A stretch of 64,000 nucleotides of DNA, taken from Capitulum mitella. Lineage: Eukaryota; Arthropoda; Thecostraca; Pollicipedomorpha; Pollicipedidae. The notes beneath the pieces are model-generated. The model did no database searches, was not told the origin of the DNA, and was given only the letters and a program-made list of their open reading frames with translations. The position numbers and the translations under genes are program-made. Where the stretch lies: NCBI GenBank assembly GCA_030062745.1, contig CP099839.1, forward strand, positions 8,097,118-8,161,117. The letters are read 5' to 3'. Positions within the stretch are counted from its first letter, which is position 1. The number at the start of each line of letters is the position of its first letter. This document shows positions 52,901 through 64,000 of this stretch, in pieces.

Positions 52901-55900
52901 TTTCAGGTGACAAGGAGCTCTTCGACTTCCTTGGCGAGGAGATCTCTGCCGAAACGAAACAAGGGAAATCTGACAAGCTTCCTTCTCGAATCGGGGAATT
53001 TGACATCACACTCGACCAGGCCGAAGTCACTCTGACCAGGAAACTGAATAATGAAACGTACGTCATTCATCTAAGCGTTTTGATTATTTGTCGGGCTTGG
53101 TTGGAATGTGCTTCATGGGCAGTTAGCTGACACAAAACTTTAACCCTTTTCCGGTTGAGGGATTTATTAAGTCAGTAAGGTCTTAAGAAGCCCTCTGGGT
53201 TCTCTCCTGGGAATCTGTGGACGGCATGAGATAATACTCGGGACTGGGGCGACTTATCCTGGCCATCTTTTGAACATTTGCTTCCAAGTTTAAGTATGTA
53301 ACTTTATCCGAGGGGTCCAGGGTATTTTTGGCGGAGGTATGTTTGGCCGTGTTGGAATTTGGAGGCTACGCTCGCTGTGAGCTGTATTCGATGTTAGGAG
53401 AATCAGAGAACCATTGCTCGCAAAGTACTTACCTGTTCATGTCATGCCCTATGAAGTATTCGTTATCTTTTATTATTTTTTTTGTGGCAGATCCAGAGGG
53501 TCAAAAAGAGGCAGTCGACATAATAGTCTTAGAGAAACAGGAAGTAAACTGTGCCGTAAGGCGGACAATATCATAACATGTGCTTTACTCCAACTTTTTC
53601 TTGATTTTGGCGCATAAAGGTGTAATTAAGATAGCATGGGACAGACTTGTGCTTTGTTCCAACTTTTTATTGATTTTGACGCATAAAGGTATCATTAAGA
53701 CGGCATGGGACAGACCCAGGCACCAAAAATGGAGCCCTGTTAGACTTTGTCATGGGATTAACTTCCATGTATCGCCATTACAAAGGCGATTTTGCGAAAA
53801 GACGTAAGGAAAGGCCCCTTAGTGTCACAGGCTTAATCTCAAAACGTTCAGAAAGGGCAAACAAACAGTATCAGGAGGGCTTCATTAGATCCCCTGCTCG
53901 GAATAGGTTCATCCTATGAAATTCATTGATTGGGCCCGAGTTTCTGTGCACTACGTCCATATTTGGTCTTTTTTGTTTCCACAGCAGCTGTCCTATCCGT
54001 TATCTTCTAGGTATTATCCTCGACCTCCTCGCCGTCCTAGCCCGCTTTTATTTTCCCTGCAGCCGAATTTAATTTTACAACTGCAGTTAGTCAGCACCAC
54101 CATAGTAGTATCCCTGGGGGAGGGGGGAGGGAGGGGATCATCGGTGCCTTGGCTCTCACCCGCCGTCAGTGCTCAGTACTTGGTACCCGGTTGTATCGGG
54201 TGAACGAAAAGAATCGTTCTAAAATCGGTCTGCACCATCCTTCTTCCCCACTGCTGCCGTGTTCACTACCGAGATCGTGACCATGGTACCCTCGTCCAGC
54301 ATCACGGTAACGCTGAACGTGAACCACTCGGTGGACTCGGACCCGGACGCCGAGGACCTGACCGAGACCCAGGGCAGCGAGCAGCTCAAGGCCAAGCCCT
54401 CCTTCAACGTCGACCTGACGAAGGGCAGTCGCACCGTCAGCTTCAGCTGCTCTTACGCGGACGGCAACGTCGTCGAGCAGCAGGGCGAGCAGTACAGTGA
54501 GTGCCTCTTCTTGTCCACGAACGTCGACAGTTCGGAGACGCAGAGGAAACGTGACGTCCTTTGGTCTTGTAATAAATGATGTATTATTATTATTTTTTAA
54601 GAGAACACTAGGGATGCATCAACGAACTTGGGTACGTCATTTGGAAAAGACGTCATGTTTAGCGATTGTTGTTGAGCTGTGGTGAATAGGCGACAGCTGG
54701 AGCAGTGGCATGTTTGTTGACTGAATTGCGCCTTTTTCGTGTAGCTTGTAACATACTGCGGGAAGAATTTGCAATATCTTCATTTGCAATGCATGGTGTT
54801 TGTATCGTCATGATTCGAGTCAGTCCTGGTGCATCCTTGGTGTACGTGTAAACCCCGAACTTTCTGAAACCCCCGACCATTAGCACGACACCAATAACTA
54901 CCGCAACACCGGGCGTGGGCACAGGAACTTCTTTTGGACTGGCGAGGTCAGTACCATTTGAGTCTGTTTTTCAACGCAGCATAATCTGCCAAGCTGATTG
55001 AATCGTCATCCAACCTGCGTTTTGGCTGCTGCATACGTGGCACCGGCAACATGACACTGGAGAACCTTTTGCTTGTGAAGCTGACGGCCTCGCCACGCAG
55101 TGGCTGGAGTGTCCTCATTGTTTGAGGCCGTACGGTGTCAGTGTGTCGGGCAATCGTACCGTGGTGCCGTCCATACATTATGAGCCTAAAGTGCCACCGC
55201 AGGACCACAGGGCATGCCTAAAGTGCCACCGCAGGGCCACAGGGGATGGCTCACCATGAGGTCGTTGGTGATGTCACAGTTTGAATCAGTGGTATAGAAA
55301 CCGACGGATTGGACCTGGTCTAGTATCAGAACAAGCCGCAATGGATCATGCGATCCGCCTGCTGCACATCTACATTAGGCTGGGTGCAGACTGAGCTGAT
55401 GTTTCATGTCGGCTTCAGGGTTGGAACACATTGCAAAGAATCAGTTAGCGGGTGCGGATATTTGTCTCTGTTGCGTTTTTCATGCTCTTCTTTCTTGACG
55501 TGTGGGGCATTGTGACGTAAAAGTATCTGCGACGCCCACTGAGGATGTCTAAAGCTTGGACGCCAATGGCCCGCGTCGCGGAAAGACTGTCGGCAAGAAA
55601 GATAGCTGAGGAAATGTAACCCTGGCCACATTTAGTTCACGTCATCTTGAACTTTCATCAGTACCAGGCTTCCGCCCTTGCTTCGTTTGAACTTACCTCT
55701 GTTTGTGATAATTGAGAGTCGCTTCTCTACCATCCTGATATCGGCATGGTTGTTCTTGGATACGTCTTCGAGTGAGATCGCACAGTGCGATGTACGTGCG
55801 TAGAAACGTACATTGCCTTGTCTCGTTTTTTGCGGTGTTCGAATTCCTTGTATCCATTAATACGTAAAAGCAATCCGATCTGATAAGATAATTCTACACA

Positions 55901-56648
55901 GAAAGCTGCAAAAGCCCAATTGTGTTGCGCATCGTGCGTTCAGAATTGCGTGCTTCCCTCAGATGACAGCTTCTCCATCGATGAGGTCGTCATGTTCGAA
56001 GGAGAACACAACGAGAAGAACTTTGCTGTGTCGGGCGAGATCTTGGATGGGGTGAGTTAGCCGTGTGCTTCCCCGAAAACTACGCCAACCTTTGGCTTGC
56101 TCGGTGGCTGGATGTCACGACGGAATGGGTGTGATACTGGTGTTCTCTTTTGTTATCATTTTGGTCTTCAGCCTTTCGATAAATACTACGATCAGTTTGG
56201 ATCCGGCGCGGGTTATGATGCGATGGAAAGAGGTTTTTGGGAATTTGAAGCACTTGTAGATAAATGTCGCTATCGACTTGGAGTGTGCTAGCTTTAAAAT
56301 TTATCCAGTCTCTTGAGAGCAAACATTTTTGCACCTTCTAACACATTTTCGGTTGTTTGACTTCGGTGCAGAATAGAGCAAGTCTGGCGATGGAAGGAAG
56401 GGACTCTCATGAATGAACATACCGTGTAATAGGTTGCGACGTGCAAAAAGGAAAACTGAAGTGATTTTCATAGCATGTATTCATACTGCGTGCGTTTTCA
56501 GGTGCTCTATGATTTGCTAATGAACATGCTGGAGGAGCGCGGAGTCAGCAACGAGTTCGCTCAGCAGCTGTCTGATTTCTGCACGGGATACGAACACAAG
56601 TGTTACATCGCCCTGCTGGAGGGGCTGCGCGGATTTGTCAGCAAGTAG
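49772..56648 (+). CDS. C1QBP: C1QBP/p32 (MAM33 family), mitochondrial matrix protein, 5 exons
   Basis: The joined exons 49772-49964, 52907-53057, 54300-54496, 55963-56051 and 56502-56648 give 777 nt, or 258 residues plus a TAG stop. All introns are GT..AG and the phases run 1, 2, 1, 0. Residues 1-64 contain no Asp or Glu and several Arg (MASNVMGRISRPLAR at the N-terminus), as expected for a mitochondrial presequence. The MAM33 domain follows: KELFDFLGEEI (about 67-77), the core strand ITVTLNVNHS (about 116-125), FSIDEVVMFEG (about 184-194), and a C-terminal helical part with VLYDLLMNMLEERGV and CYIALLEGLRGFVSK. The length is close to the human protein (282). In the family, p32 forms an acidic doughnut-shaped trimer in the matrix and supports mitochondrial translation and RNA processing; that role is carried over from the family. 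The start is set by an in-frame TAA at 49763-49765 just upstream and by a good context (AACATGG). Introns are 2.9, 1.2, 1.5 and 0.45 kb. No AATAAA is seen within 600 bases after the stop. Confidence 0.93.
50424..50822. repeat. Long inverted repeat in C1QBP intron 1 (arms about 152 bp)
   Basis: The arms 50424-50575 and 50670-50822 are inverted copies with about 90% identity, including CACGCCATAAACCAAGCACA and the 39-base block ending TGGAGCTCCAGGGTC. The 94-base loop contains CCTAACCTAACCTAAC. Short frames in both arms read alike only because the DNA is duplicated. A foldback mobile element is likely. In the pre-mRNA it could form a long hairpin. Confidence 0.88.
52907..53057 (+). CDS. C1QBP: C1QBP exon 2
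   Basis: The acceptor is TTAATTTCAG and the donor GTACGT. The first two bases complete a Gly codon split with exon 1. The exon encodes the first helix of the mature protein (GDKELFDFLGEEISAET), then the stretch before the first core strands (IGEFDITLDQAEVTLTRKL). It ends two bases into a Thr codon. Confidence 0.93.
53578..53715. repeat. 69-bp tandem duplication in C1QBP intron 2
   Basis: Two copies start at about 53578 and 53647 and share CCAACTTTTT, GATTTTG and CGCATAAAGGT, ending GCATGGGACAGAC, with about 10% differences. They lie inside intron 2 and are not coding. Confidence 0.88.
54300..54496 (+). CDS. C1QBP: C1QBP exon 3
   Basis: The acceptor CCCTCGTCCAG was chosen because it keeps phase and joins ...LNNET directly to ITVTLNVNHS, matching the family's usual strand-turn-strand layout. 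The upstream AG at 54272-54273 gives the wrong phase. The exon encodes an acidic loop (SDPDAEDLTETQGSEQ) and the following strands (PSFNVDLTKGSRTVSFSCSY). The donor is GTGAGT. GC at third codon positions is visibly high compared with the AT-rich introns. Confidence 0.93.
55963..56051 (+). CDS. C1QBP: C1QBP exon 4
   Basis: The acceptor is TGCTTCCCTCAG and the donor GTGAGT. The exon encodes DSFSIDEVVMFEG and the segment to GEILDG. The FSI-x-EV motif is typical of p32 proteins. It ends in phase 0. Confidence 0.93.
56502..56648 (+). CDS. C1QBP: C1QBP exon 5 and stop
   Basis: The acceptor is GTGCGTTTTCAG. The exon encodes the conserved C-terminal helices: YDLLMNMLEERGVSNEFAQQ, then EHKCYIALLEGLRGFVSK and TAG. 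The order LYD-x-L, a short ERGV turn, then Y-I-x-L-L-E-x-L is diagnostic for MAM33/p32. Confidence 0.95.
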   Translation: MLYDLLMNMLEERGVSNEFAQQLSDFCTGYEHKCYIALLEGLRGFVSK

Positions 56649-58183
56649 TAGTGACGTGCTGGCTCGATAGATGGCGCCTCATGTGGCGGAGGTGGTGGCG
56701 ATGCGCGGTAGCAACTTGCGCTGCGACCACCAGGACCTGGATCATTGTTTCCTGTCATGGAGCGACCAAGATGGAGGTGCTCTTTCGAATGCATATACAC
56801 ATTTCTGTATAACACACCTTGTTTTGAAGTGGTTGGGAGTGGGATGAGCAACAGGCGAAATGGACAAGGAGTGACTGAGACATACTCGGAACTCAGAAGT
56901 AGAACCTGCATCATGGGAAGGATGCATATGCTTCCCACTGCGTAACTTTGTCTTCCTCCTTATTTTGTTTTGTTCTTGTATGCTAAGGAACATTCTCATA
57001 ATGTACGAAGGCAGGGGTCGGCTTAATTGGTCCTAGTGGGGTATTTGCGTCCATACATTGTACAAACCAGTCGGTAGTTGGAACCGGGAAGCCTGAAGGG
57101 AATGTTCCAATTTTAACATATGCCTTGAAATGGAAATGGTAACACTTGGCTTGCAGGTCGAGAAGTCGAATTCGGGTTGCGTTCTGTCTCATAAGTGGAA
57201 ATTTAAGTAATTCGTCACGTTCACCACATCACACAGCATTTGGTCACAACTGGTTAGGTAGTCCAAAGTAAGTTTCCACGAATTTCCGGCGTGTCACATG
57301 CATCAGTGTCCTGTTGATTGAGGTGAGCCACGTCGGCGCAGGCCAGTTAGCCTCAGCAGAAGACATGTATTTCGTCATATCAGTGGGCAGCGCCGGATAG
57401 GTTTTGATTAGTGACGTTCTTGATGCTTATACGCATTACCAGAAAAAAATTGCTCTGAAAAACTGATCAGCAATATTTTTGGGACTAACCGAATCCTGTT
57501 ACGAAAAATCAACCAGAGCGGAACAGCTCCTTTAAGTCTCCTGAAGAGCAAACAACTCATCCGCACAATCGACCTAGAGTACACATCTTGTCATAGAGAC
57601 CACATCCATCATTGGACGATATTAAATGCTAGGTTAGGCAAAGACAAACAAACGCCGGTTTGTTCTGACCACCTGCAAGAACTGGATTCTGTATGCCTCA
57701 GGCAGAATACAAACCAAGTCGCGATTATGTAGTTACTTGCGGTTGGTTATTGGGGCTTAGGGGCGCACCGACTACAAGGTCATTCGGCACTCAGTAGTTA
57801 CTTGCGAGCGAAGGAATTCTAATGGGTCTGTGATCTTTTTTAAATGACCGGGCGGTGAAAGCGATAAGGCTAGCAACTTCTGACTGGTCTCTCTATATGA
57901 AAGGACGAAATGGAACTGCCGTATGCGACGTAATGACAGAGAGGGCAAAAACAATTATTTTTTGCTATACCAAAAATTTCCGTCCTTTTGGACCAGCACT
58001 TTGGCAATGCTGGCCCAGTTGCTCACAAATGGCTGTGAATGTCTTCTAGTCGTTTGCACTTCACTCCGTTTGGATTTCATTTTGCCAGCCTTTCTCAAGT
58101 CGGGCGTCAGGCATTCCCGAGGGAGGTCCGCCGCGCCATTATCGTCTCCGGCGCGGCAGTTTTTACGAAAAATGAAGGAACTG
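56649..58183. other. C1QBP 3' flank; no further gene
   Basis: The 3' UTR must begin here. The only GT-rich stretch near the stop is TTGTTTTGAAGTGGTTGGG at about 56819-56837, preceded by no standard AATAAA. Confidence 0.4.
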
Positions 58184-58880
58184 CAGTGGACCCCCGCCTT
58201 TCGCGGTGGAGTTATGTACTGAACCCCCGCGAATAAGGCGAATCCGCAAACAGACCGAACCTCCCCCGAAAACCACTTTTTTACTGTCAGGTATTCCTTT
58301 TACCTACAACCGTCTGCGAGACCAGCAGATGCATTTTAAGGCCCAGCTATGCAGTAATACTCCTTGAAAAATGTACCGATACATAAACACAGTAATACTC
58401 CTGTCTTACTGCGTACTGTGCGAAGTATGCACTAATGCGATGACGATGAAGGTAATGGTTGCTGATTAAAAAATACAAAATCGCTCGTGTAAACTAGCTT
58501 TGAGTCATCCTTACCCCCGACCCACTACGAGCGAATCACAGACGCAGAAAAATTATCATAGACCTGTGATTGGGCCCGGTCTTTACCCGGCCAATGGGAT
58601 AGGGAGCAACAAGACGTGTGGCTGTATACAAAAGGACGCTACCCTTTGAGCCAATTACACCCAGCCCTGCCTGCCTCCGAAGTAATAGAAACTGCGCAGT
58701 ATAACCATATATAACAATACTTTCCACTGGAAGCATGCAATAAAACAGCTATGAACCGCTGGAAACAGTTTCCAGAGCAAAAAAGGAGGTATCCCGAGAT
58801 TTTTTTAAAATTAATTCCCCCAAAATCCGCGAATACGCGTACCGGTGAATGGCGAAGCAGTGAACAGAGGGGGTCATCTG
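58184..58880. mobile_element. Possible pogo/Tigger-like non-autonomous element
   Basis: The left end is CAGTGGACCCCCGCC. The right end on the other strand reads CAGATGACCCCCTC, an imperfect inverted repeat. Inner motifs with GCGAATA near both ends also mirror each other. Ends of the form CAGTGG-ACCCCCG occur in pogo/Tigger-type elements. No clear TA duplication remains and no transposase is present. Confidence 0.4.
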
Positions 58881-59714
58881 AAAACCGTTAGTGGGTTCCC
58901 GCGTTACACGCCAACTCTATGTCTCCCGCATTCGACATTTACCGACTACATCCTAAGCCTGGTCGGATAGCGGGGGGGGGGGGGCTTGGGCAATGTCCGG
59001 TTGCCAGATTTTTCTTACTGCCTGTATGGCAAGCCCAATGTGTTTCGAAGCGTTCGCCGGGGTGTGTTCTCCGCGGCCTTTCTAGCGGGCAGTTCGATAC
59101 ATGAAAGTTGTGAGGTCGTGTCGAATGCAGGATTAAGCGTGGCTATCGGACACCGTAGGCTGAAGCCTTATAATGAACCCCAGCGACGAGCAGCATCTGC
59201 AAACAGCATCAGGCACAAGGCGTGCATTCGTGAAAGCCAGAGGCATACTGCGTCCCAGAGAAATTTGCAGAAGCGTGGCAAAGTCAGACGAGCAATGTTT
59301 GATCGGAAAATCGTCCCTGTGGTCTGGTCTTGTGGCGGGAAGTGCTTAAGATTGAGAACGTCGGCTGTCTCGTACATTCGAACGCGACCTCTTCGCACTC
59401 CTGGATAAGCCGAGTCCTCTAGCGGATCTGCTGCATCGACGGAGCCGTCTCCCCTGAATAGCAACTTCTGCACAAAGTAACTGACGTTTGACATGGTGGG
59501 TCGTGGTCTTGGCGCGACGGCACAGAACTCCTGGAGCAAGTCCCCAGACAGACGTTAGCAGTAACATGTGTCCACTAGTTATCGGGACAAAATTCAGTTA
59601 CTGATATCCCGAGAACCACAAGTCCCTTGAAAGCGAAATTTTGCCTGAGAAAGCACACGACATAATATACGTGCTAAGGTAAATGCGCTTTCTTTTTTTC
59701 TTATTTGCACGATG
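58881..59714. other. No gene recognised
   Basis: Frames at 58986-59408 (plus) and 59168-59539 (minus) overlap and lack motifs. Confidence 0.5.
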
Positions 59715-59877
59715 CTGCTAAGCAAAGAGAATGCTAGAAAAATGGTGCGCAGATTTACGGAGTTCAAACAACCGAGCCAAATGAGCCGAAATGTGATGTT
59801 TAGGCATTTCGTTTCTTTTCGTTCATCGCTAAGCAAAGAGGATGCTAGAAAAAAGGATGCGCGGATTTACGTACCTT
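59715..59877. repeat. Direct repeat of about 50 bp, 110 bp apart, beside the second transposase remnant
   Basis: CTAAGCAAAGAGAATGCTAG near 59718 and CTAAGCAAAGAGGATGCTAG near 59828 are each followed by GCGCRGATTTACG. The second copy abuts the start of the dead transposase, so the pair may be an element edge. Confidence 0.8.
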
Positions 59878-60845
59878 GACTAGATGCACCATACATGATA
59901 TCCCACAAGAGCTCGAGACAAGCGGCACTAGTCAGCATGGCGGCAAGGACAAAGCTGGAAGGCCGTGCCACAAAGTGGACGCCAGAAAGAGAAATGCACT
60001 AGTGAAGGCGGCGACCAATAAAGTTGGGGTGTCACTCCGCCTCTTGGCCCGTGGTTTTGAAGTGATCAAGAGTAACGTGACCGAAATTCTAAAGGAGCCA
60101 GGAACTGCGTATAGAAGGTGGAGGGAGTTACCAAATGCCAGTAAAAAAAAAACAGGCAAAAAACATGCGTACGTCACTTGAGACGGATGTCACTGCGAGC
60201 ATTCCAGAGCACGGAGATGGTCATGGATGATGAAAGTTATTCCACCTTTCCGGGCCATAATATGCCATGAAACAGAGGTGTCCATGCTGGTCCAGGCGGT
60301 GACATCCCGGGATATGTGAGATATGTGCCAACTGATAAGTTTTCAAGGAAAATGAATGATGGTCTGAATCGCCATCTCTCCAAAGCGGGGTCTCCAAACC
60401 TGTCATCCTTCCCAGTCGAACCAACGTGGGAGGCGGCCTCTATTGACGGCACTGTCTGCGAGATGGGTTGCTGCTATTTCTGCAACAGAAATACCCGGAT
60501 GGTGGTAATTTTTCTCGCCAGACCTGGCTGTAGCACATCATGCGCGTGAGGCGATCTCGGTTCTGCAGGATGCCGGTGTGCCCTCATGAGACGAAAGGAC
60601 AACCCTCCGAATTTACCTCGGCTGCGCCCAGTGGAGGATTACTGGCCAGTTGGAGGATGGCTGGCGGTCTTAAAGCAATAGGCGCACAAAGGAGAATGGG
60701 AGGTGTTTGCTGAGGTGGTATTCAAGCGCCGAATCAGAACAGCATTAGCGTCTCCGGGCACGGAAGTACCGCGCACCACGACAAAGGGCATGGGTGAGCG
60801 CATGAGGGTCGCAAGCCGCTTTGTTGTCACCAACCTGTTTCACTG
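59876..60845 (+). pseudogene. Decayed Tc1/mariner-superfamily transposase, second lineage
   Basis: The order of motifs is that of a DDE transposase, but spread over several frames with stops. At 59876-60181 there is an HTH region (VSLRLLARGFEVIKSNVTEI). At 60217 VMDDESYSTF gives the first catalytic Asp, followed closely by a stop. Near 60370 is IAISPK. At 60512 SPDLAVAHHA gives the second Asp, then ISVLQDAGVPS and a stop. At 60598 DNPPNLPRLRPVEDYW gives the catalytic Glu. A tail with GMGERMRVASRF ends near 60843. The PNLP-x-LRPVEDYW block and the PDLA motif are typical of one IS630/Tc1/mariner branch found in invertebrates and differ from the copy at 7745-8860. No intact terminal repeats were seen. 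It is clearly inactive. Confidence 0.85.
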
Positions 60846-61261
60846 AGCGTCGGATGATAGATGATGTGTTCATATTGCTCCTTTCAAGATCTGGATTCAG
60901 TATTTTCTTTTTCATACAGCTGAGGCGCTGAAGTTTGTTCCGATAATTAGTGGACAAATGTTAGCTTCGGGTGACGAAACATCACATTCGTATGTGAACA
61001 ATTATACCTTTGCCGCTTTGTAATGTGCGGAAAGTCCAGCAAAAGTCGGCGCCTTCTAATGTTACGATATTGCTCCACTTCGGCGAAACTTAGCGGTACC
61101 GAATTGGTACATCACCAGCTAAATGTCCGGCAGGAAAAAATACGAACAGGAACACAAGGGAACTATTTTCTTTTACCCTGTCCCATTGGAGGTTCTTCAC
61201 TTTGTTTATTATTCCTGTATTTTTGGGGGCGATTCCCACCACTGAAGTCTGAGACTGATTT

Positions 61262-61640
61262 GCCCGGAGGTTGAGTCTGAGAGTCTGAGACCCAAAGGGA
61301 ACCCGAAGGGGCCCGTATGAGCTCCACGGGGTCTCTGTGAAAACCTAATATGTTCTTGATGCAGTCAGTGGGGTCTCTGGGAGGATTAGACGACTCCTCA
61401 GATGTGTAGAAGGGTCCCTACAGCTCCCAAAGGGCCCCTGGACCACAGCAGGGCCACAAACAGCATACTGCCCATGAGACCGTCAGAAGGGTTACAGGGC
61501 CCTTGAGACGGCCGAAATAAAAACTGAATCCATAGGGCGGCAAGGCTTCCCTAAAATGCCATAGGGGCCCCGAATTGGTTTCACGGGCCTGTGTGAAAAG
61601 ATGAACGTTCCTGATGCAGGCAGAGGGACTCTGGAAGAAC
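61262..61640 (-). repeat. Dispersed repeat of about 260 bp, about 1.4 tandem units
   Basis: Two partial units are offset by about 261 bp: GGGGTCTCTGTGAAAACC near 61326 and CGGGCCTGTGTGAAAAGA near 61587, each followed by TTCTTGATGCAG or TTCCTGATGCAG. It is the reverse complement of 34498-34735. It lies between a dead transposase and an A element. Confidence 0.75.
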
Positions 61641-62065
61641 TAACGCTGGCACGGGTGGTCGGCTAAATAAAACGTGCTTGGGTGCGGTGATCAGTTTGAC
61701 TATCCCGCCCCCCCCCCCCCGATACAAAACTAGATACAAAGCTAGAATCGTCAAATTTCCAGAGTTGATGAAGCCCTGGAAGAATTCCTTTGCACAGAAG
61801 TCTGGTGCTTCTAGAATGCAGCCTCCAAGGTCAGATGAGGTCAAAGACAGTCGCATTCAGCACTACTCGCCAGATTTTTGCATGTACCGCGAAAATTGTT
61901 GGTGTGTGAGTGACAGGAGCTTTAGGGCGTTCCGACTACAAGGTCCTATGGCCCCCACACGAAAACTGTTGGTCACAGCGTTGAAATGTGTAAAAGCATT
62001 TTGAAGGGCACACAAAACTACAACAGAAAGTTCATAATCTGGGAGGCTTGGCTCAGCACGTATGC

Positions 62066-63262
62066 TTAAATCTGTACCTCGGAGGGCTACACGGTATGGT
62101 CGATTCCCGGCAGGGGGAGGAATTCGCCCCCCCCTCCGAGATCTCGAGAACTACACATTCGATTCCATTGCAACAAATGGCAATCGATTTGCCATGATGT
62201 AAACTACATTCTTATACAAGGAAATTTTCAAAATTTTGAAAAGTGTGGATACAGGGGCAAAATGTCAAAATTAGGTGTATTTTTGGACTTCTTATAACTC
62301 CGTTGTTTATCGACCGATTTCGATGAATCTGGCATGAATCGAGAGATTATGGATAGGACTTTTACCATTGGTACACACGTCTGAAATTTTGAGAAAATTC
62401 ATGGGCGTTCACAAGGTTTCAAAAATGGGAGCATTAGTTTTCCAGCAACTGAATGAACAAAAAAGGCAAAAACACTTATTTTGGCTTCTGGTAGTCATGT
62501 TATGCTAATGAAGTACAAATCACATTAGAGTGTTTGTATAATGTTAGCATAGATGGTGCCACGGACACGAAAAAAAGGAACTGTCATGGTCATACGTTCT
62601 TCAGATCAATTTGTGACATTTGACCTTAAATGACGTCCAGTGACCTTGGAGTCACTTGGAATGATCTCGTGTGCAGTTAATATTGTCTGCAAACGTTTTC
62701 AGACATTTGAATTCACTCTATTTTACAAATTTCATTTTATGGCTATTGCGATGCAGGATACGCGCTCTGACATTGTAGGTCATAGCTTCGTAACCCGACC
62801 CGATATCAAGCTGAAATGTGATACACATTTAGAGGGTATCTTTCTACGTCACGTATATTCTGGGTTTGGCATTTGAAAAATAGCGCCGAAATTATTGCAA
62901 GAAAACCAAATTTTGACTTTTGACCTTGACCTGACCTTGTAAAGTGACCTCAGATGAACAAAATTGTACCTGCACATTGCCCAACTGTTTCGCTATACAT
63001 CTATATAAAGCTTTAAGCTCTGTCTTAAAAACGCTCCTTTCGCCCTCAACAAAGCCAAAAATGGCTTGAGGTGCCTCCCAAAAACGTTGCCTGACTCCGC
63101 CCCTGAGCAAAAAGGATTTTGAAATTTTGTCACGGCACGTAGAAAGAATGACTAGGAAAAGTCACGAAGTTTCGTGAAGCTGCGTGAAAAAGCCTGGAAT
63201 TGGCAAGCAAAAAATCCCAGGGGGGCAATTCGGCCCCGCCCCCCTGCCGGGAATAGGGTTAA
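62066..63262 (-). mobile_element. Family A piggyBac-like element, copy 5
   Basis: TTAA flanks both ends (62066-62069 and 63259-63262). The right terminus CCGGGAATAGGG is intact and the left is eroded (ATCTGTACCTCGGAGGG). The body matches copy 4 in the same orientation. Confidence 0.9.
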
Positions 63263-64000
63263 GCCATATGGCTGTAATTTTACGAAGTGTCTCGGGTGAC
63301 CACAAAACACTTTGTTTTATGGTCACCCGGAGTAGATTTTGGCACTGAATTCGAATCTGACACCCAAGATTACCTTACATGTCTTATTTCGGTCACAATT
63401 CACTCGAGGTTTTTTTTAGATCAACCTAGGTCGCTGACCTTAAGTGGCCCCCAGCGAAAATCGCGATGTGCTCCACAGAGCCAATTACCGTCATCCGATG
63501 CAATTTTATTGGGAAATGAAGTATTTAACACTGACAAATACAAACCTCATTCCGCCCTTCAACTTTTTCGGAAAAGTACGTGGGCACGGCACGGAAAGTT
63601 AGACCGCAGGCAAAACCCATCTGATCCATTTCTCTCTGACACATATTTTCCCAATGTGTACCATAGCTAGGTTATTTTGGTCACTGGATTCGAAATCAGC
63701 GCAAAAACGAGCAAAATGCAATAATAACAATAGAATGAATACGCAAGTTCTTGCAGAAAAGATGTACCAGGGTCAATAACGTTAATTTTAGGTCAGTGGC
63801 CTCAGATGACATAGAAGAGACCAAAGCCATAGTGATGTGTGTTCGGTGACCCCCGACATTGTTTTGTGCCATTTCAGCCTTGAATTAAGCGCTGAAAAAA
63901 GACATTGGAAGCGTTTCATTGTGTGGCTACCACAGAAGATGGGTAAGCGCGAGCATATTTTTGGCCATCTGTTCGTGACCTGACCTTATATCGTCTTGAA
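63263..64000. other. No gene recognised
   Basis: The 127-codon frame at 63287-63670 shows no domain. AGGTCA and TGACCT half-sites occur at about 63792 and at the very end, so a further repeat may continue past the window. Confidence 0.45.

Noticed and set aside
53328-53617. Extra C1QBP exon from 82- and 67-codon frames
   Set aside because: Exon 2 joins exon 3 in phase with the expected family sequence, so no exon is missing in intron 2.

Overview
The window is animal nuclear DNA, gene-poor and dense in transposon remnants. One intact spliced gene is recognisable: a five-exon C1QBP/p32 (MAM33 family, mitochondrial matrix) at 49772-56648 on the + strand. All its junctions are GT..AG with consistent phases, and the predicted protein is 258 residues. 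The host looks like an arthropod or a related protostome. The reasons are a run of TTAGG pentamers (48579-48675, with a short antisense run near 50580) and a dead mariner-type transposase with the DUF4817-like N-terminus common in arthropods. This placement is an inference. No bacterial operons, rRNA or convincing tRNA genes were seen.

The rest is mostly repeats. Two non-coding families, called A and B here, have piggyBac-like ends: TTAA, then an inverted repeat starting CCC. Family A (about 1.2 kb) has five copies, at 5002-6024, 10276-11492, 19282-20514, 26731-27951 and 62066-63262. Family B (about 1.25 kb) has three, at 9397-11826, 24919-26161 and 30426-31674. One A copy sits inside a B copy, and the two other B copies still show the unfilled site. 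Together they make up about 15% of the window. Both carry G-run/C-run hairpins just inside their ends and many AGGTCA half-sites.

Other mobile DNA includes two decayed Tc1/mariner-superfamily transposase genes of different lineages (7745-8860 minus, 59876-60845 plus), hAT-like short elements (14431-14613, 15485-15886, 16069-16569) and a possible pogo/Tigger-like element (58184-58880). There is also a foldback-like arrangement of 16-bp subrepeats (about 31986-34871) and a dispersed repeat of about 260 bp (34498-34735, 61262-61640).

Tandem and simple repeats are frequent: a 113-bp near-perfect duplication, a 29-bp repeat, a 218-bp GC-rich duplication, (AG)66 and several AT/ATT tracts. Most long open frames elsewhere fall in GC-rich or repetitive DNA and are not credible genes. 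No coherent new multi-gene system was found. The observations most worth following are the nested TTAA elements with nuclear-receptor-type motifs, the foldback arrays, and the long inverted repeat inside C1QBP intron 1.
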